A DNA stretch of 64,000 nt from CAYPHY01 sp964410625 (GCA_964410625.1 CAYPHY010000007.1:62001-126000); one strand, 5' to 3'; shown: positions 48,380 to 57,189, numbered from the stretch's first letter. A program made the numbers and translations. Notes: a model not told the origin generated them from the sequence alone.

Positions 48380-50257
48380 ATGAATATCCGCCCTGCACGA
48401 CCCTCTGATGTCCCCGGTATCCTCGCCCTGGTCAATGACCATGCCCGGCGAGGTGATTTGCTGCCGCGCACGGCCGCTTCTATCCATAACACCCTGCCCG
48501 ATTGGCTGGTTGGCGTGGATGAAATCGGGGAACTTGTCGCTTGTGTCTCCTTGCTCCACTATACACCCGCATTGGCGGAAGTGCGTTCGCTGGCTGTCCA
48601 TGATAAGGTCAAGGGCTCGGGCTGGGGGCGAACGATCCTCAAGGCGCTGATCGTCGAGGCGCGGCGGCGCGGCGTGCCAACCCTCTTTGCTCTGACCCGC
48701 GCTGTTGGCTTCTTCCAACGCGCCGGATTCCAAATCACCAGCAAAGATCGCTTCCCGGAAAAGGTGTGGCGCGACTGTACCATGTGCCCATTGAAGGAGG
48801 CGTGTGATGAAACGGCCGTCGTCCTCCCTCTCTTAGACCCACTCGCCCAATCAGTGACGATCCCATTACCGGTGATGACGGCCGACGGCCATTCACCATC
48901 CTACCTTCCACAGCCTATCCCACAATCAATCACTCAATCGCAACCTGCTCAATTTCCAATCTCTCAATCTCATTTTGGAGGAGAAACATCTATGTCACGA
49001 CCATCTGTACAAAAAGTTGTCCTCGCCTACTCTGGCGGCCTGGACACGTCCGTTATTGTCCCCTGGCTACGCGAAAACTATGGCTGCGAAGTGATCTGTT
49101 TTTGTGCCGATGTCGGCCAGGGCGACCATGAATTAGAAGGGCTACGCGAAAAGGGTTTGGCCAGCGGCGCAAGCAAAGTCATTATCGAAGATTTACGCCA
49201 CGAGTTTGCTAAAGATTTCTTGTTCCCGATGATGCGTGCCGGGGCGATCTATGAACGCCAATATTTATTGGGGACGTCGGTGGCACGGCCGTTGATTGCC
49301 AAGTGGCTGGTTGCCGTTGCCGAAGCGGAAGGGGCCGACGCCGTCGCCCACGGCTGCACCGGCAAGGGCAACGACCAGGTACGCTTTGAGCTGACTTTTA
49401 AGGCATTGAACCCGACGCTGAAGGTCATCGCTCCCTGGCGCGAGTGGGACATTCGCTCCCGCGAAGATGCATTGGCCTATGCCCGTGCGCATAATGTGCC
49501 GGTGGCACAAACGGAAAAGTCGATCTATAGCCGTGACGCCAACCTCTGGCATACATCCCACGAAGGGGGCATCCTCGAAGACCCGGCCAACGAGCCGGAG
49601 GAAGAGATGTTTCTGCGGAGTGTCTCGCCGGAGGATGCGCCCGACGAGCCGGAAGTGGTGGAAATCGCCTTTGAGCAGGGTGTGCCGGTGTCGGTCAATG
49701 ATGTGCAGTTGCCACCAGCTTCGATCATCGAACGGTTGAATGAATTGGGAGCGAAGCATGGGATCGGCCGTATTGATCTGGTGGAAAACCGGCTGGTGGG
49801 CATGAAGTCGCGCGGCGTCTATGAGACCCCTGGCGGGACGATCCTCTACACCGCCCACCGCGAGTTGGAATCCCTCTGTCTGGACCGGGATACGATGCAT
49901 CAGAAGGAGCAACTGGCCGTGCGTTATGCCGAATTGGTCTACTATGGCAAGTGGTTCCACACCTTGCGCGAGGCGATGCAAGCCTTTGTAGATAAGACGC
50001 AGGAATCGGTCAGCGGTTGGGTGCGGCTGAAGCTCTATAAGGGGAATGTCATCGTCTCTGGCCGCTATAGCCCGCACAGCCTCTATCGCGAAGATTTCGC
50101 CACCTTCGGCCAGGAAGATGTTTACGATCAGAAAGACGCCGAAGGCTTTATCACCCTCTTTGGCCTACAAATGAAGGTGAAGGCGATGATGGAAGTGAGT
50201 GATGGTGGGAAGACAAGGTACTCAGCAATTGATTATTCTCAATTTAAACGAGATTGA
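48380..50257 (+). CDS. argG: ArgA-like N-acetyltransferase in one frame with argininosuccinate synthase
   Basis: 625 codons without a stop. Residues 1-160 are a GNAT domain of the short N-acetylglutamate synthase type (LAVHDKVKGSGWGRTILKAL, FFQRAGFQITSK, VWRDCTMCPLKEACDETAV). Residues 170-202 are a repeat-made linker (PQPIPQSITQSQPAQFPISQ). Residue 205 starts a normal ArgG: VLAYSGGLDTSVIVPWL (ATP loop), GCTGKGNDQVRFE, and an intact C-terminus. GGAGGAG (48977-48983) lies 8 bases before the ATG at 48992, so ArgG can also start on its own. ArgA makes N-acetylglutamate and ArgG joins citrulline and aspartate; both serve arginine synthesis. It could be a true bifunctional protein or two genes whose gap has no stop. 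Confidence 0.93.
   Translation: MNIRPARPSDVPGILALVNDHARRGDLLPRTAASIHNTLPDWLVGVDEIGELVACVSLLHYTPALAEVRSLAVHDKVKGSGWGRTILKALIVEARRRGVPTLFALTRAVGFFQRAGFQITSKDRFPEKVWRDCTMCPLKEACDETAVVLPLLDPLAQSVTIPLPVMTADGHSPSYLPQPIPQSITQSQPAQFPISQSHFGGETSMSRPSVQKVVLAYSGGLDTSVIVPWLRENYGCEVICFCADVGQGDHELEGLREKGLASGASKVIIEDLRHEFAKDFLFPMMRAGAIYERQYLLGTSVARPLIAKWLVAVAEAEGADAVAHGCTGKGNDQVRFELTFKALNPTLKVIAPWREWDIRSREDALAYARAHNVPVAQTEKSIYSRDANLWHTSHEGGILEDPANEPEEEMFLRSVSPEDAPDEPEVVEIAFEQGVPVSVNDVQLPPASIIERLNELGAKHGIGRIDLVENRLVGMKSRGVYETPGGTILYTAHRELESLCLDRDTMHQKEQLAVRYAELVYYGKWFHTLREAMQAFVDKTQESVSGWVRLKLYKGNVIVSGRYSPHSLYREDFATFGQEDVYDQKDAEGFITLFGLQMKVKAMMEVSDGGKTRYSAIDYSQFKRD
48890..48972. repeat. In-frame repeat between ArgA-like and ArgG parts
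   Basis: CCACAGCCTATCCCACAATC, AATCACTCAATCGC and CAATTTCCAATCTCTCAATCTC units keep the frame open between two genes. Motif type as at 16432. Confidence 0.8.
48977..48983 (+). promoter_or_regulatory. Internal Shine-Dalgarno for ArgG
   Basis: GGAGGAG, 8 bases before the ATG at 48992, the start expected from ArgG homologues (MSRPSVQKVVLAYSGG). The strength of this site implies separate ArgG synthesis. Confidence 0.8.
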
Positions 50258-50601
50258 TCGGCAGGCCCTTCGTATCCTTAACCTTTTCTTCTCTGTAATT
50301 GCTAATCCTGCTCATCTTTTCATCGCACTACGTCTAAATATAAGCCGCTTGCATCTTCACCAGTGCAAGCGGCCGAAAATTCATTGTAATCCATCCATCG
50401 GCCGCCTGACAGAATGTGCCAGTCATGCTCTAAATGGTTGTAGCATCAAGGGTTTTTGTTTTATTCGCGTTCTGTTCTGTGACCAGTACCAGCACATTTA
50501 TAGACACAAAGCTTAATTTCCTTCGGCCGTACTAATACGATTCAGATGTCACTGGATAGGAAGTAGGTATAATTACTATACACGTAAATAAGGGGGTTCG
50601 C
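50258..50601. other. Gap after argG, hairpin, no gene
   Basis: 344 bases. GCCGCTTGCA (50344-50353) and TGCAAGCGGC (50364-50373) form a 10-bp stem with 10-base loop, no U-run. A TATAAT box at 50568-50573 precedes the next gene but its -35 is poor. An open frame over 50199-50516 overlaps argG in another frame and has no support. Confidence 0.55.
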
Positions 50602-51021
50602 ATGTCAAGAGCAGACAAGAAAATCGCGGCCGTATTCGCAGTAGTCACCATTATATTGCTGATTATTGCCTACTCCGTGTTGTCAAACACGGGTACAAGA
50701 AACAGTAGCAGACCAGCCGCACGCCCCGCTGCCACACGTGACCCATTCACCACGTTTACAACCGTTCGTAATAGTTGCGGCGTTTGTGGAACTGATTCAC
50801 CTATAGGGGGCTGGGAAGCAGCAGACGGCCGTATGTTGATCCTTTCGGAGAATGGAACCTTTATTGCCGATGTTGACGATGGGCCAAGCCTCAGCGGAGA
50901 GTGGGAAGTAAGCGGCGGTCAGCTTTGTCTAATCCATAGCGTAGGTGCGCGAACATGCTTTTCTTATCAGCAGAAGATAGATGCCATGAAGCTGGACAAT
51001 GGTATTTATATTCGCAGGTAG
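50602..51021 (+). CDS. Small membrane-anchored protein of unknown function
   Basis: 139 residues, not recognised. A short basic N-terminus and one hydrophobic helix (KIAAVFAVVTIILLIIAYSVLS) look like an uncleaved anchor, so the rest should be outside. A Ser/Arg/Ala/Pro linker leads to a beta-rich domain: NSCGVCGTDSPIGGWEAADGRMLILSENGTF, LSGEWEVSGGQLCLIHSVGARTCFSYQQ. Four cysteines could form two disulphides. The pattern (GGWE...GRMLILSENGTF...LSGEWEV..GQLCL) resembles small secreted lipocalin-like or avidin-like barrels, but I would not assign a family. It starts the insert that splits the arginine genes. Confidence 0.6.
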   Translation: MSRADKKIAAVFAVVTIILLIIAYSVLSNTGTRNSSRPAARPAATRDPFTTFTTVRNSCGVCGTDSPIGGWEAADGRMLILSENGTFIADVDDGPSLSGEWEVSGGQLCLIHSVGARTCFSYQQKIDAMKLDNGIYIRR

Positions 51022-51178
51022 CTTGTGGATTTCGACCACCTAGCCAAGTTTATCAAATTGATCTTCAGTCGGTTGGCTGGCCACACGACCGCCAATAGTT
51101 AAGATTGTTGTTTCGGCTTATGGCTGATAATATGATGCTATGGAAGTAAACACTTAGAAAAGGCATGATGAAACTTTA

Positions 51179-51712
51179 ATGACTTTTTTTGACATTGCCT
51201 TGATACGTATATGGGATCTTCCTAGTTGGACTGGTCTTGTTTTGCAAGATCAAGTGCAGGTATTGGTGCTGCGTGCTTCAAGTATCTTGGACACCCTCTA
51301 TCAAGGGAAAAAACACCGTGTATGGGAGAGTGGATATAGCCGCGCGAGCCAGCGTGAATTCTTGGAGGTAGCTGCCTCATTCACTTCTGATGGGTGGAGG
51401 CCACTAGAGAATGATTTATTCTCACCAGTGGGCATACTTGTCAAAGGCACTGAGGTTTCATCTTCTCAGACTGTCTCCATCAATGATCGACTTAAGTATT
51501 TAGATGGGCTATTCCGAACAAAAAAAATAGATGGAGATGTAGCACAACTATTCCAAAGTGCCTTGATGAAGCTAGAGTTATTAGAAACTTCCAACAATCC
51601 GACAGGGGTTCAATTAGTCGAATTACTTGAGCGATTAACAGAATCCCATCGTAACGGGTATCTTAGTGACCAACAATTCGAGGCAGCTAAGAATAAAGCA
51701 CTAGGACTATAA
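51179..51712 (+). CDS. Unknown protein with C-terminal SHOCT-like motif
   Basis: 177 residues. The N-terminal 130 are not recognised (TFFDIALIRIWDLPSWTGLVLQDQVQVLVLRASSILDTLYQGKKHRVWESGY). The end, LVELLERLTESHRNGYLSDQQFEAAKNKALGL, matches the SHOCT motif (short C-terminal helical hairpin, L..L...G.iS..eFe..K.k.L) found in many bacterial proteins, probably for oligomerisation or partner binding. Codon use is more AT-rich than in neighbours and the gene has no CGGCCG. Part of the likely acquired insert at 50.3-52.6 kb. Confidence 0.6.
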   Translation: MTFFDIALIRIWDLPSWTGLVLQDQVQVLVLRASSILDTLYQGKKHRVWESGYSRASQREFLEVAASFTSDGWRPLENDLFSPVGILVKGTEVSSSQTVSINDRLKYLDGLFRTKKIDGDVAQLFQSALMKLELLETSNNPTGVQLVELLERLTESHRNGYLSDQQFEAAKNKALGL

Positions 51713-51840
51713 AGGTGTTCCTTTTTGCTGACCGGTAGTTAATGTACTAGCGACTTCCACGTCGCCACGCGGCCGCATAGATGGCTGCTAGCATCAATGC
51801 AAGGATAAATCTGTTCTGCTTATTTTTCTTGGGGGTACAC

Positions 51841-52578
51841 GTGAGTGCAAGATTAGCTTTACAAAGATTAGTAATAATAGCAATATTATCAGTTGCTGGC
51901 TTGATTGGATGCTCAACCCCTGAACCACAGATCATCACAGTTGTGGTAACTGTTGACGTCCCAGCAACCGTAGAAGTGCCCGTTACTTCTGAGATTCTTG
52001 TGACGGTTGAAGTACCGGTAACCGTAGAAGTGACACGGCTAGAGCCACCAGAGCCAGCAGTTGTAGATACTCCATCCATTGAGCAACCTACCGTTGCTGC
52101 CGCCGTACCTGTATCCGGAACGCTAACTGTCGGTCAAGAGGGTCGAGACGGAAACCAAGTTTATGTATTAACTGACTGGATTGAAACCTCAACCATTCAA
52201 CTTCGTCGTGATGGACAAGTTGAGGCACCAGCTGGAGCAAAATTCATTGTCGCTACAGTAGATTTCTTCAATGATGGCCTTGAGAGCGTCGATATTTATT
52301 GCAGTTTTGATTTTGGTTACTCACTATTCGATACTCAAGGTAGACAATTTGATCATACCGGCAGGGCAGATATCGTTGAGATGTATGACATAGCGGGTAA
52401 TGTTGGCTGTAACGATAATCTTCAACCAGGCTTTGGGGCGCTGGCACAAACATTAGCCTTTATGTTGCCAGTAGACGCTGTACCGGAATACCTTAAACTT
52501 TGGGATCCGAACGATCCGAACAATGAAGAGAGGGATGCTTTCGGTGAAATTAGTGCGATTTTGTATCGTTTAGAGTGA
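51841..52578 (+). CDS. Lipoprotein with DUF4352-like domain
   Basis: Start taken at the GTG at 51841, which gives a proper lipoprotein signal (SARLALQRLVIIAILSVAGLIGC, lipobox LIGC) and has GGGGG 6 bases upstream; an ATG 60 bases earlier adds a second hydrophobic stretch. A Val/Thr/Pro/Glu-rich repeat spacer follows (VTVDVPATVEVPVTSEILV), as in many Chloroflexota lipoproteins. Then comes a beta-sandwich of the DUF4352/telokin type (GRDGNQVYVLTDWIETST, FIVATVDFFNDGLESVDIYCSFDFGYSLFDTQGRQFD). Function unknown; surface-exposed. No CGGCCG inside. It ends 30 bases before argJ. Confidence 0.78.
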   Translation: MSARLALQRLVIIAILSVAGLIGCSTPEPQIITVVVTVDVPATVEVPVTSEILVTVEVPVTVEVTRLEPPEPAVVDTPSIEQPTVAAAVPVSGTLTVGQEGRDGNQVYVLTDWIETSTIQLRRDGQVEAPAGAKFIVATVDFFNDGLESVDIYCSFDFGYSLFDTQGRQFDHTGRADIVEMYDIAGNVGCNDNLQPGFGALAQTLAFMLPVDAVPEYLKLWDPNDPNNEERDAFGEISAILYRLE

Positions 52579-52608
52579 GATACATGGGGTTCGATACAGG
52601 AGCATCCT

Positions 52609-53835
52609 TTGAACCATAAGTTTCAAACAGCGGGCAGTGTAACCAGTCCGGCGGGGTTTGTGGCGGGGACGGCCGCTGCTGGCATCAAGTATCCCGACCG
52701 CCTCGATCTGGCGCTGATTGTCTCTGAGCATGATTGCGCGGCCGCCGGAGTGTTTACGCGCAATTTGGTAGCGGCCGCGCCGGTCGTCCTCGGCCGTGAA
52801 ACATTGGCTGCGAACAACCACGCCATCCGCGCCGTCCTTGCCAATGCCGGGAACGCCAACGCCTGCACGGGTCAAACCGGTCTGCTGAACGCACGGCAAA
52901 CGCAACAACTGGTCGCCTCGGCCGTTGGCTGCCGCGCGGAACAAGTGCTGACGCTCTCAACCGGCGTGATCGGTGTCCAGTTGCCGATGGAGCGTATGCA
53001 AGCTGGTATCTTGCAAGCGGTCGAAAGCCTTTCACCTACTTACGGCCGTCAGGCAGCAGAAGCGATCATGACCACCGACACGCGGCCGAAGCATCTGGCG
53101 GTGGAAGTGTTATTGTCCGGGGGCGCAATCACGATTGGCGGCATTGCCAAAGGCGCGGGGATGATCCATCCTAACATGGCGACTTTGCTGGGTGTACTGA
53201 CCACCGACGCGGCCGTTGCTCCGGCCAATATGCAGGGATTGTTGCAAACGGCCGTAGATGGCAGCTTTAACGCCATTTCGATTGATGGCGACACCAGCAC
53301 CAATGACACCGTTTTGCTGTTGGCAAACGGGGTCAGTGGTGTGGCGGTGACGGGACAGACTGATCTCGCGCTGTTCGGCGAAGCACTCAACGCCCTTTGT
53401 CGCGAGCTGGCGTTGATGGTCGTCAGTGATGGTGAGGGGGTGACGAAAGTGGTCACCGTGCAAATCAGCGGCGCACTTGATGATGCGGCCGCTCGCCAGG
53501 TTGCTAACACGATTGCCACTTCTCCGCTTGTCAAAACCGCCTTTGCCGGGGGGGATGCGAATTGGGGGCGCATTTTGGCAGCGGCCGGACGGGCAGGCGT
53601 ACCGTTTAATCCGGCCCAGGCGCAGTTGTGGATTGGTGTCCACCAACCAAATGAGCTACAACTGCTTGGCAACGGCAAGCCCACGAGCTACCAGGAAGCA
53701 GAAGCGGCGGCCGTCTTTGCCCAACCCAGCTTCCAGGTGCACCTTGATCTAGGCGCGGGCAGTGGCACAGCAACCATGTGGACGAGCGACCTGACCCAAG
53801 AGTATGTCCGCATCAATGCCGACTATCGAACGTAA
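52609..53835 (+). CDS. argJ: Glutamate N-acetyltransferase / N-acetylglutamate synthase
   Basis: 408 residues. It is an Ntn-type enzyme that cleaves itself at Ala191-Thr192 (HPNMATLLG), with the N-terminal chain motifs GFVAGTAAAGIK and VFTRNLVAAAPV, and GDTSTNDTVLLLANG in the second chain. It moves the acetyl group from N-acetylornithine to glutamate and, in bifunctional members, also uses acetyl-CoA. Start: TTG at 52609, with AGGAG 6 bases upstream and no better ATG. Together with the ArgA-like part it gives two ways to make N-acetylglutamate. Separated from argG by the insert. Confidence 0.95.
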   Translation: MNHKFQTAGSVTSPAGFVAGTAAAGIKYPDRLDLALIVSEHDCAAAGVFTRNLVAAAPVVLGRETLAANNHAIRAVLANAGNANACTGQTGLLNARQTQQLVASAVGCRAEQVLTLSTGVIGVQLPMERMQAGILQAVESLSPTYGRQAAEAIMTTDTRPKHLAVEVLLSGGAITIGGIAKGAGMIHPNMATLLGVLTTDAAVAPANMQGLLQTAVDGSFNAISIDGDTSTNDTVLLLANGVSGVAVTGQTDLALFGEALNALCRELALMVVSDGEGVTKVVTVQISGALDDAAARQVANTIATSPLVKTAFAGGDANWGRILAAAGRAGVPFNPAQAQLWIGVHQPNELQLLGNGKPTSYQEAEAAAVFAQPSFQVHLDLGAGSGTATMWTSDLTQEYVRINADYRT

Positions 53836-53915
53836 TAAAATTTGTTGCAACGAATTACACGAATTTCCGCGAAATGAAATTAAATTCGTGAAAATTCGCG
53901 CAATTCGTTGCTAAA
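53836..53915. repeat. ACGAATTACACGAATTTCC / AAATTCGTG repeat
   Basis: CAACGAATTACACGAATTTCCGCG then AAATTCGTGAAAATTCGCGCAATTCGTTG, between argJ and argH. The outer ends GCAACGAATT and AATTCGTTGC are exact inverses, so the gap can fold. Confidence 0.75.
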
Positions 53916-53922
53916 AATAGTT

Positions 53923-55308
53923 ATGAGCAAATTATGGGGCGGCCGGTTTAGCGGGGAGACGAACTTATTGGTTTTCCGCTATCAGGCCAGCATTGATTTT
54001 GACATCCGGCTTTATGACGAGGACATCAGTGGCAGCATCGCCTGGGCGCGAGCGTTGGTTGGCGCAGGGGTGTTATCGGCCGCCGAAGCGGAGACGATCA
54101 TCAGCGGCCTGGAACAGGTACGGGCCGAGTTTTCCAGCGGCGAATTTGTCGTGGAAGCGGGGGATGAGGATATTCATTCGGCCGTCGAACGGCGATTGAC
54201 GGAGATCATCGGCCCGTTGGGGGGCAAGCTGCACACAGGCCGCAGCCGCAACGACCAGATCGCCACCGATTTCCGGTTGTGGGTGATGCGTGCCTGTGAC
54301 CGGCTGGACAACTTTATAGCCGCGCTGCAACAGGGGATGGTCAACCATGCCGAAGCGAACCTGCACCTGCCAATGCCCGGCTATACCCACCTGCAACATG
54401 CCCAACCGACCACCTGGGGGCATTGGCTGCTGGCCCATTTTTGGCCGCTTGCCCGTGACCGGCAACGATTGCGACAGGTCCGGGAACGGGCGGCCGTCTC
54501 CCCACTCGGGGCCGGGGCTTTCGCCGGGTCAGCCTTTCCGGTAGATCGGGAGGCGTTGGCGAGCGCGTTGGGCTTTTCGGCCGCCATCCCCAATTCGATT
54601 GATGCTGTCTCTGACCGTGACTTTGCCGCCGATTTTCTCTATACAGCGGCGCTGATTGGCGTTCATCTCAGCCGCCTTTCGGAGCAGTTGAGCATCTTTA
54701 GCAGCGCGGAATTTGGCTTTGTCGTCCTCGACGACGCTTACAGCACCGGTTCGAGCATCATGCCGCAAAAGAAGAACCCGGACACACTGGAAGTGACGCG
54801 GGGCAAAAGCGGCCGCCTCATCGGCCATCTAACCGGCCTGTTGGTCACACTCAAAGGGTTGCCGTCTACCTATGACAAAGATTTGCAAGAGGACAAGGAG
54901 CCGTTGTTTGATGCGGCCGATACATTGGAAACCGCCCTACCGGTGATGACGGGACTGATCAACAGCTTGCAGTTGCGGCCGGAGCGCATGGCTGCGCAAT
55001 TGGAGCCGGGATTATTGGCGACCGATCTAGCCGACTATCTGGCAAGACGCAACGTACCGTTTCGCGAAGCACACCATCTGGTGGGGCAAGCCGTGCGTCT
55101 GGCCGAGGAACGGGGGGTGGCATTGACGGCGTTATCGGCCGCTGATCTGCAATCGATTAGCCAACATTTTGGGAAAGATGCGGCCGACGTGCTAGACATT
55201 CAACGCTCCCTCGCCAGCCGCGCTGTCACCGGTGGCACCGCCCCCACCGCCCTCGCCCAACAACTACAGGCGGCCAAATCCTACCTGACCGATCAAGGAA
55301 GAGATTAG
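53923..55308 (+). CDS. argH: Argininosuccinate lyase
   Basis: 461 residues from the ATG at 53923. Fumarase/aspartase-superfamily enzyme with WGGRFSGETNLLVFRYQASIDFD, GKLHTGRSRNDQIATDFRLW, the signature loop GSSIMPQKKNPD (catalytic Ser in the loop) and PGYTHLQHAQPTTWGHWLL. It splits argininosuccinate into arginine and fumarate, the last step of arginine synthesis. The GETN-LLVFRYQAS segment departs slightly from the usual FSAS, otherwise normal length. The last residues (TDQGRD) enter repeat DNA. Confidence 0.96.
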   Translation: MSKLWGGRFSGETNLLVFRYQASIDFDIRLYDEDISGSIAWARALVGAGVLSAAEAETIISGLEQVRAEFSSGEFVVEAGDEDIHSAVERRLTEIIGPLGGKLHTGRSRNDQIATDFRLWVMRACDRLDNFIAALQQGMVNHAEANLHLPMPGYTHLQHAQPTTWGHWLLAHFWPLARDRQRLRQVRERAAVSPLGAGAFAGSAFPVDREALASALGFSAAIPNSIDAVSDRDFAADFLYTAALIGVHLSRLSEQLSIFSSAEFGFVVLDDAYSTGSSIMPQKKNPDTLEVTRGKSGRLIGHLTGLLVTLKGLPSTYDKDLQEDKEPLFDAADTLETALPVMTGLINSLQLRPERMAAQLEPGLLATDLADYLARRNVPFREAHHLVGQAVRLAEERGVALTALSAADLQSISQHFGKDAADVLDIQRSLASRAVTGGTAPTALAQQLQAAKSYLTDQGRD

Positions 55309-55402
55309 AGAGTGGAGATTAGAGGTTAGAGTTCGGCCTCCCTAATCTCCAATCCACATTCCCCAATCCGCATTCCGCAATCTCTAATCCCCAATCTCCA
55401 AA
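55294..55402. repeat. GAGATTAGAGAGTGG / CTCCAATCCACATTCCCCAATCC repeat
   Basis: GAGATTAGAGAGTGGAGATTAGAGGTTAGAG units, then CTCCAATCCACATTCCCCAATCC and TCTCTAATCCCCAATCTCC units in opposite sense. It covers the ends of both convergent genes, argH and the response regulator. Confidence 0.8.
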
Positions 55403-55770
55403 TCCCCCTCTAACACCTCCCGCACATGGCGGATCAAATCTTTATAGCTGATCGGCTTGGGGAGATAGCGGGTCGCTCCGGCACGCATTCCTTCTTCGAC
55501 GGCCTCCGGTTGGGTCTTGGCACTAAGCATGAGGACGGGGAGATCGGCCGTGGCTGCATCCTGGCGTAGGGTCTGGCAAACGACAAAGCCGTCCATGTTG
55601 GGCATCATCACATCCAGGATAACAGCATCAGGGGGTTGCTCACGGATTTTCTGTAGAGCGTCCACCCCATCTTCTGCTTCCATGACGCGAAAATCAGCCC
55701 GTTCCAGCATCATCCGCAGCAAGTCACGGGTCAGCGATTCGTCGTCAACAACCAGAACCGTCCAACTCAC
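55384..55770 (-). CDS. Single-domain response regulator (CheY-like)
   Basis: 128 residues, receiver domain only: LVVDDES at 6-12 (acidic pair), phospho-acceptor Asp53 in AVILDVMMPNMDG, Thr/Ser in LMLSAKT and Lys in YLPKPISYKDL. There is no output domain, so it acts by protein contact like CheY or in a phosphorelay. No histidine kinase gene is adjacent. The last residues (EGDLEIGD) are encoded by repeat DNA and replace the normal end. Confidence 0.92.
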   Translation of the reverse strand: MSWTVLVVDDESLTRDLLRMMLERADFRVMEAEDGVDALQKIREQPPDAVILDVMMPNMDGFVVCQTLRQDAATADLPVLMLSAKTQPEAVEEGMRAGATRYLPKPISYKDLIRHVREVLEGDLEIGD

Positions 55771-55885
55771 ATTGTTCTCCTCTTCAGCAATGTTGCACTA
55801 GTTACACCAATCGCCTAGATTAACATAGTTCGTGGAAGTTGACCATAAATAGAGGACTCTGATCTATAAGGATAAAGTACCGTAT

Positions 55886-55962
55886 TGTAAGTATATTGGT
55901 GTATGGGTGTATGGGTGTATTGGTCTACTATACGAATACACCAATATACCAATACACCTTCA
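55886..55962. repeat. TATTGGTGTATGGGTG / ACACCAATATACC repeat
   Basis: TATTGGTGTATGGGTGTATGGGTG then CGAATACACCAATATACCAATACACC; same motif pair as at 18390. Confidence 0.75.
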
Positions 55963-57177
55963 TTCATAGCGCAATGCTTCAATCGGCCGCAAACCCGCTG
56001 CACGCCAGGCGGGGTAGATGCCAAAAATAAGGCCGACGCCGATAGCAAAGCCTGTTGCCAGGGCGACCGTTCCCAAATCTACCACCGTCGCCAGGTCAAT
56101 CAGACGGCCGACCAAAACGGAGATAGACCAGCCCAGGACAATGCCCAGAAAGCCCCCTAACAGGCTCAACAACACCGATTCTAATAAGAATTGGCTTAAG
56201 ATGTCGCGCTTGAGTGCGCCAATGGCCTTGCGAATGCCGATCTCGCGCGTGCGCTCGGTGACGCTGACCAACATGATGTTCATAATCCCAATGCCGCCAA
56301 CCAACAATGAGATACCGGCAATGGCCCCCAGGAAGGCCGTCAGGGTGGCGGTGACGGTGCTGAAGGTCTGCAACAAGTCGGTCTGGCTGAAGATGTTAAA
56401 GTCATCATCGTCGGCATAGACAATGCCATGCCGCCGGCGTAATGTTTCCGTCACTTGCTCGACGGCCGCGCTTGTCTCTGCTTCGCTGACCGCCTGGACG
56501 GTGATAACGGAGACCGCCCGTTCACCGTGGCGCGTACGCTGTGAATAGAGGCGGCTGTGGGCGGTGGAAAGTGGTATGTAGACATCGCTGTCGCTATTAC
56601 TAAACTGGCTACCAGACTCGACCAACACGCCTACGACCTCATAGCTGACGCCATTGATGCGTACCGACTGCCCGATGGGAAATCCATCTTCAAAAAGGTC
56701 GCGGGCGATCCGATTACCCAGGACAGCCACCCGCGCCCGATTGTCCACATCTTCTTGGGTTAATGTATCGCCAAGCTGGAACTCGGTCAGATTATTGACC
56801 ACGAAGTAGTTGGTTGTCACGCCGATAACGCTTGTGCGGCTGGAACGGCCGCCATAGACAACTTCCTGGTTCCCCTGAACCGCGACGGATACGGCCGCCA
56901 ACGACGGCGCGTTCAAGGGATCATCCAATGCTTCGGCATCTTCTAAACTAAGTGCCGGTTGCCCTTCGCTATTTTGGTTATCGGTGGTGATGGTAATCAG
57001 GTTCGTACCGAAGGATTGAATTTCATCGGTGATGGACGCGCTGACGCCATTGCCAATGGAGAGCAGGGCAATGACGGCCGCTACCCCAATAATCACACCC
57101 AACATCGTCAATAACGACCGCAGCTTGTTAGCCATCAAACTATCCAGCGCGGTTAGAAAACTTTCACTTAAGTTCAT
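55960..57177 (-). CDS. MacB/FtsX-type ABC permease
   Basis: 405 residues. A helix at 22-45 (LRSLLTMLGVIIGVAAVIALLSIGNGV) is followed by a large extracytoplasmic domain (ISDEIQSFGTNLITI, VLGNRIARDLFEDGFPIGQSVRINGVSYEVVGVL) and three C-terminal helices (FLGAIAGISLLVGGIGIMNIMLVSVTERTREIGIRKAIGALKRDIL, LLESVLLSLLGGFLGIVLG and VALATGFAIGVGLIFGIYPAWRAAGLRPIEALRYE). This is the MacB permease pattern, used for mechanotransmission rather than import. It works with the ATPase and adaptor genes that follow upstream. Cargo could be a peptide, antibiotic or lipid. Confidence 0.92.
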   Translation of the reverse strand: MNLSESFLTALDSLMANKLRSLLTMLGVIIGVAAVIALLSIGNGVSASITDEIQSFGTNLITITTDNQNSEGQPALSLEDAEALDDPLNAPSLAAVSVAVQGNQEVVYGGRSSRTSVIGVTTNYFVVNNLTEFQLGDTLTQEDVDNRARVAVLGNRIARDLFEDGFPIGQSVRINGVSYEVVGVLVESGSQFSNSDSDVYIPLSTAHSRLYSQRTRHGERAVSVITVQAVSEAETSAAVEQVTETLRRRHGIVYADDDDFNIFSQTDLLQTFSTVTATLTAFLGAIAGISLLVGGIGIMNIMLVSVTERTREIGIRKAIGALKRDILSQFLLESVLLSLLGGFLGIVLGWSISVLVGRLIDLATVVDLGTVALATGFAIGVGLIFGIYPAWRAAGLRPIEALRYE

Positions 57178-57189
57178 AAAATTTCCTCA

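Noticed and set aside
50199..50516. 105-codon open frame after argG
   Set aside because: Starts inside argG in another frame and has no domain or start signal.
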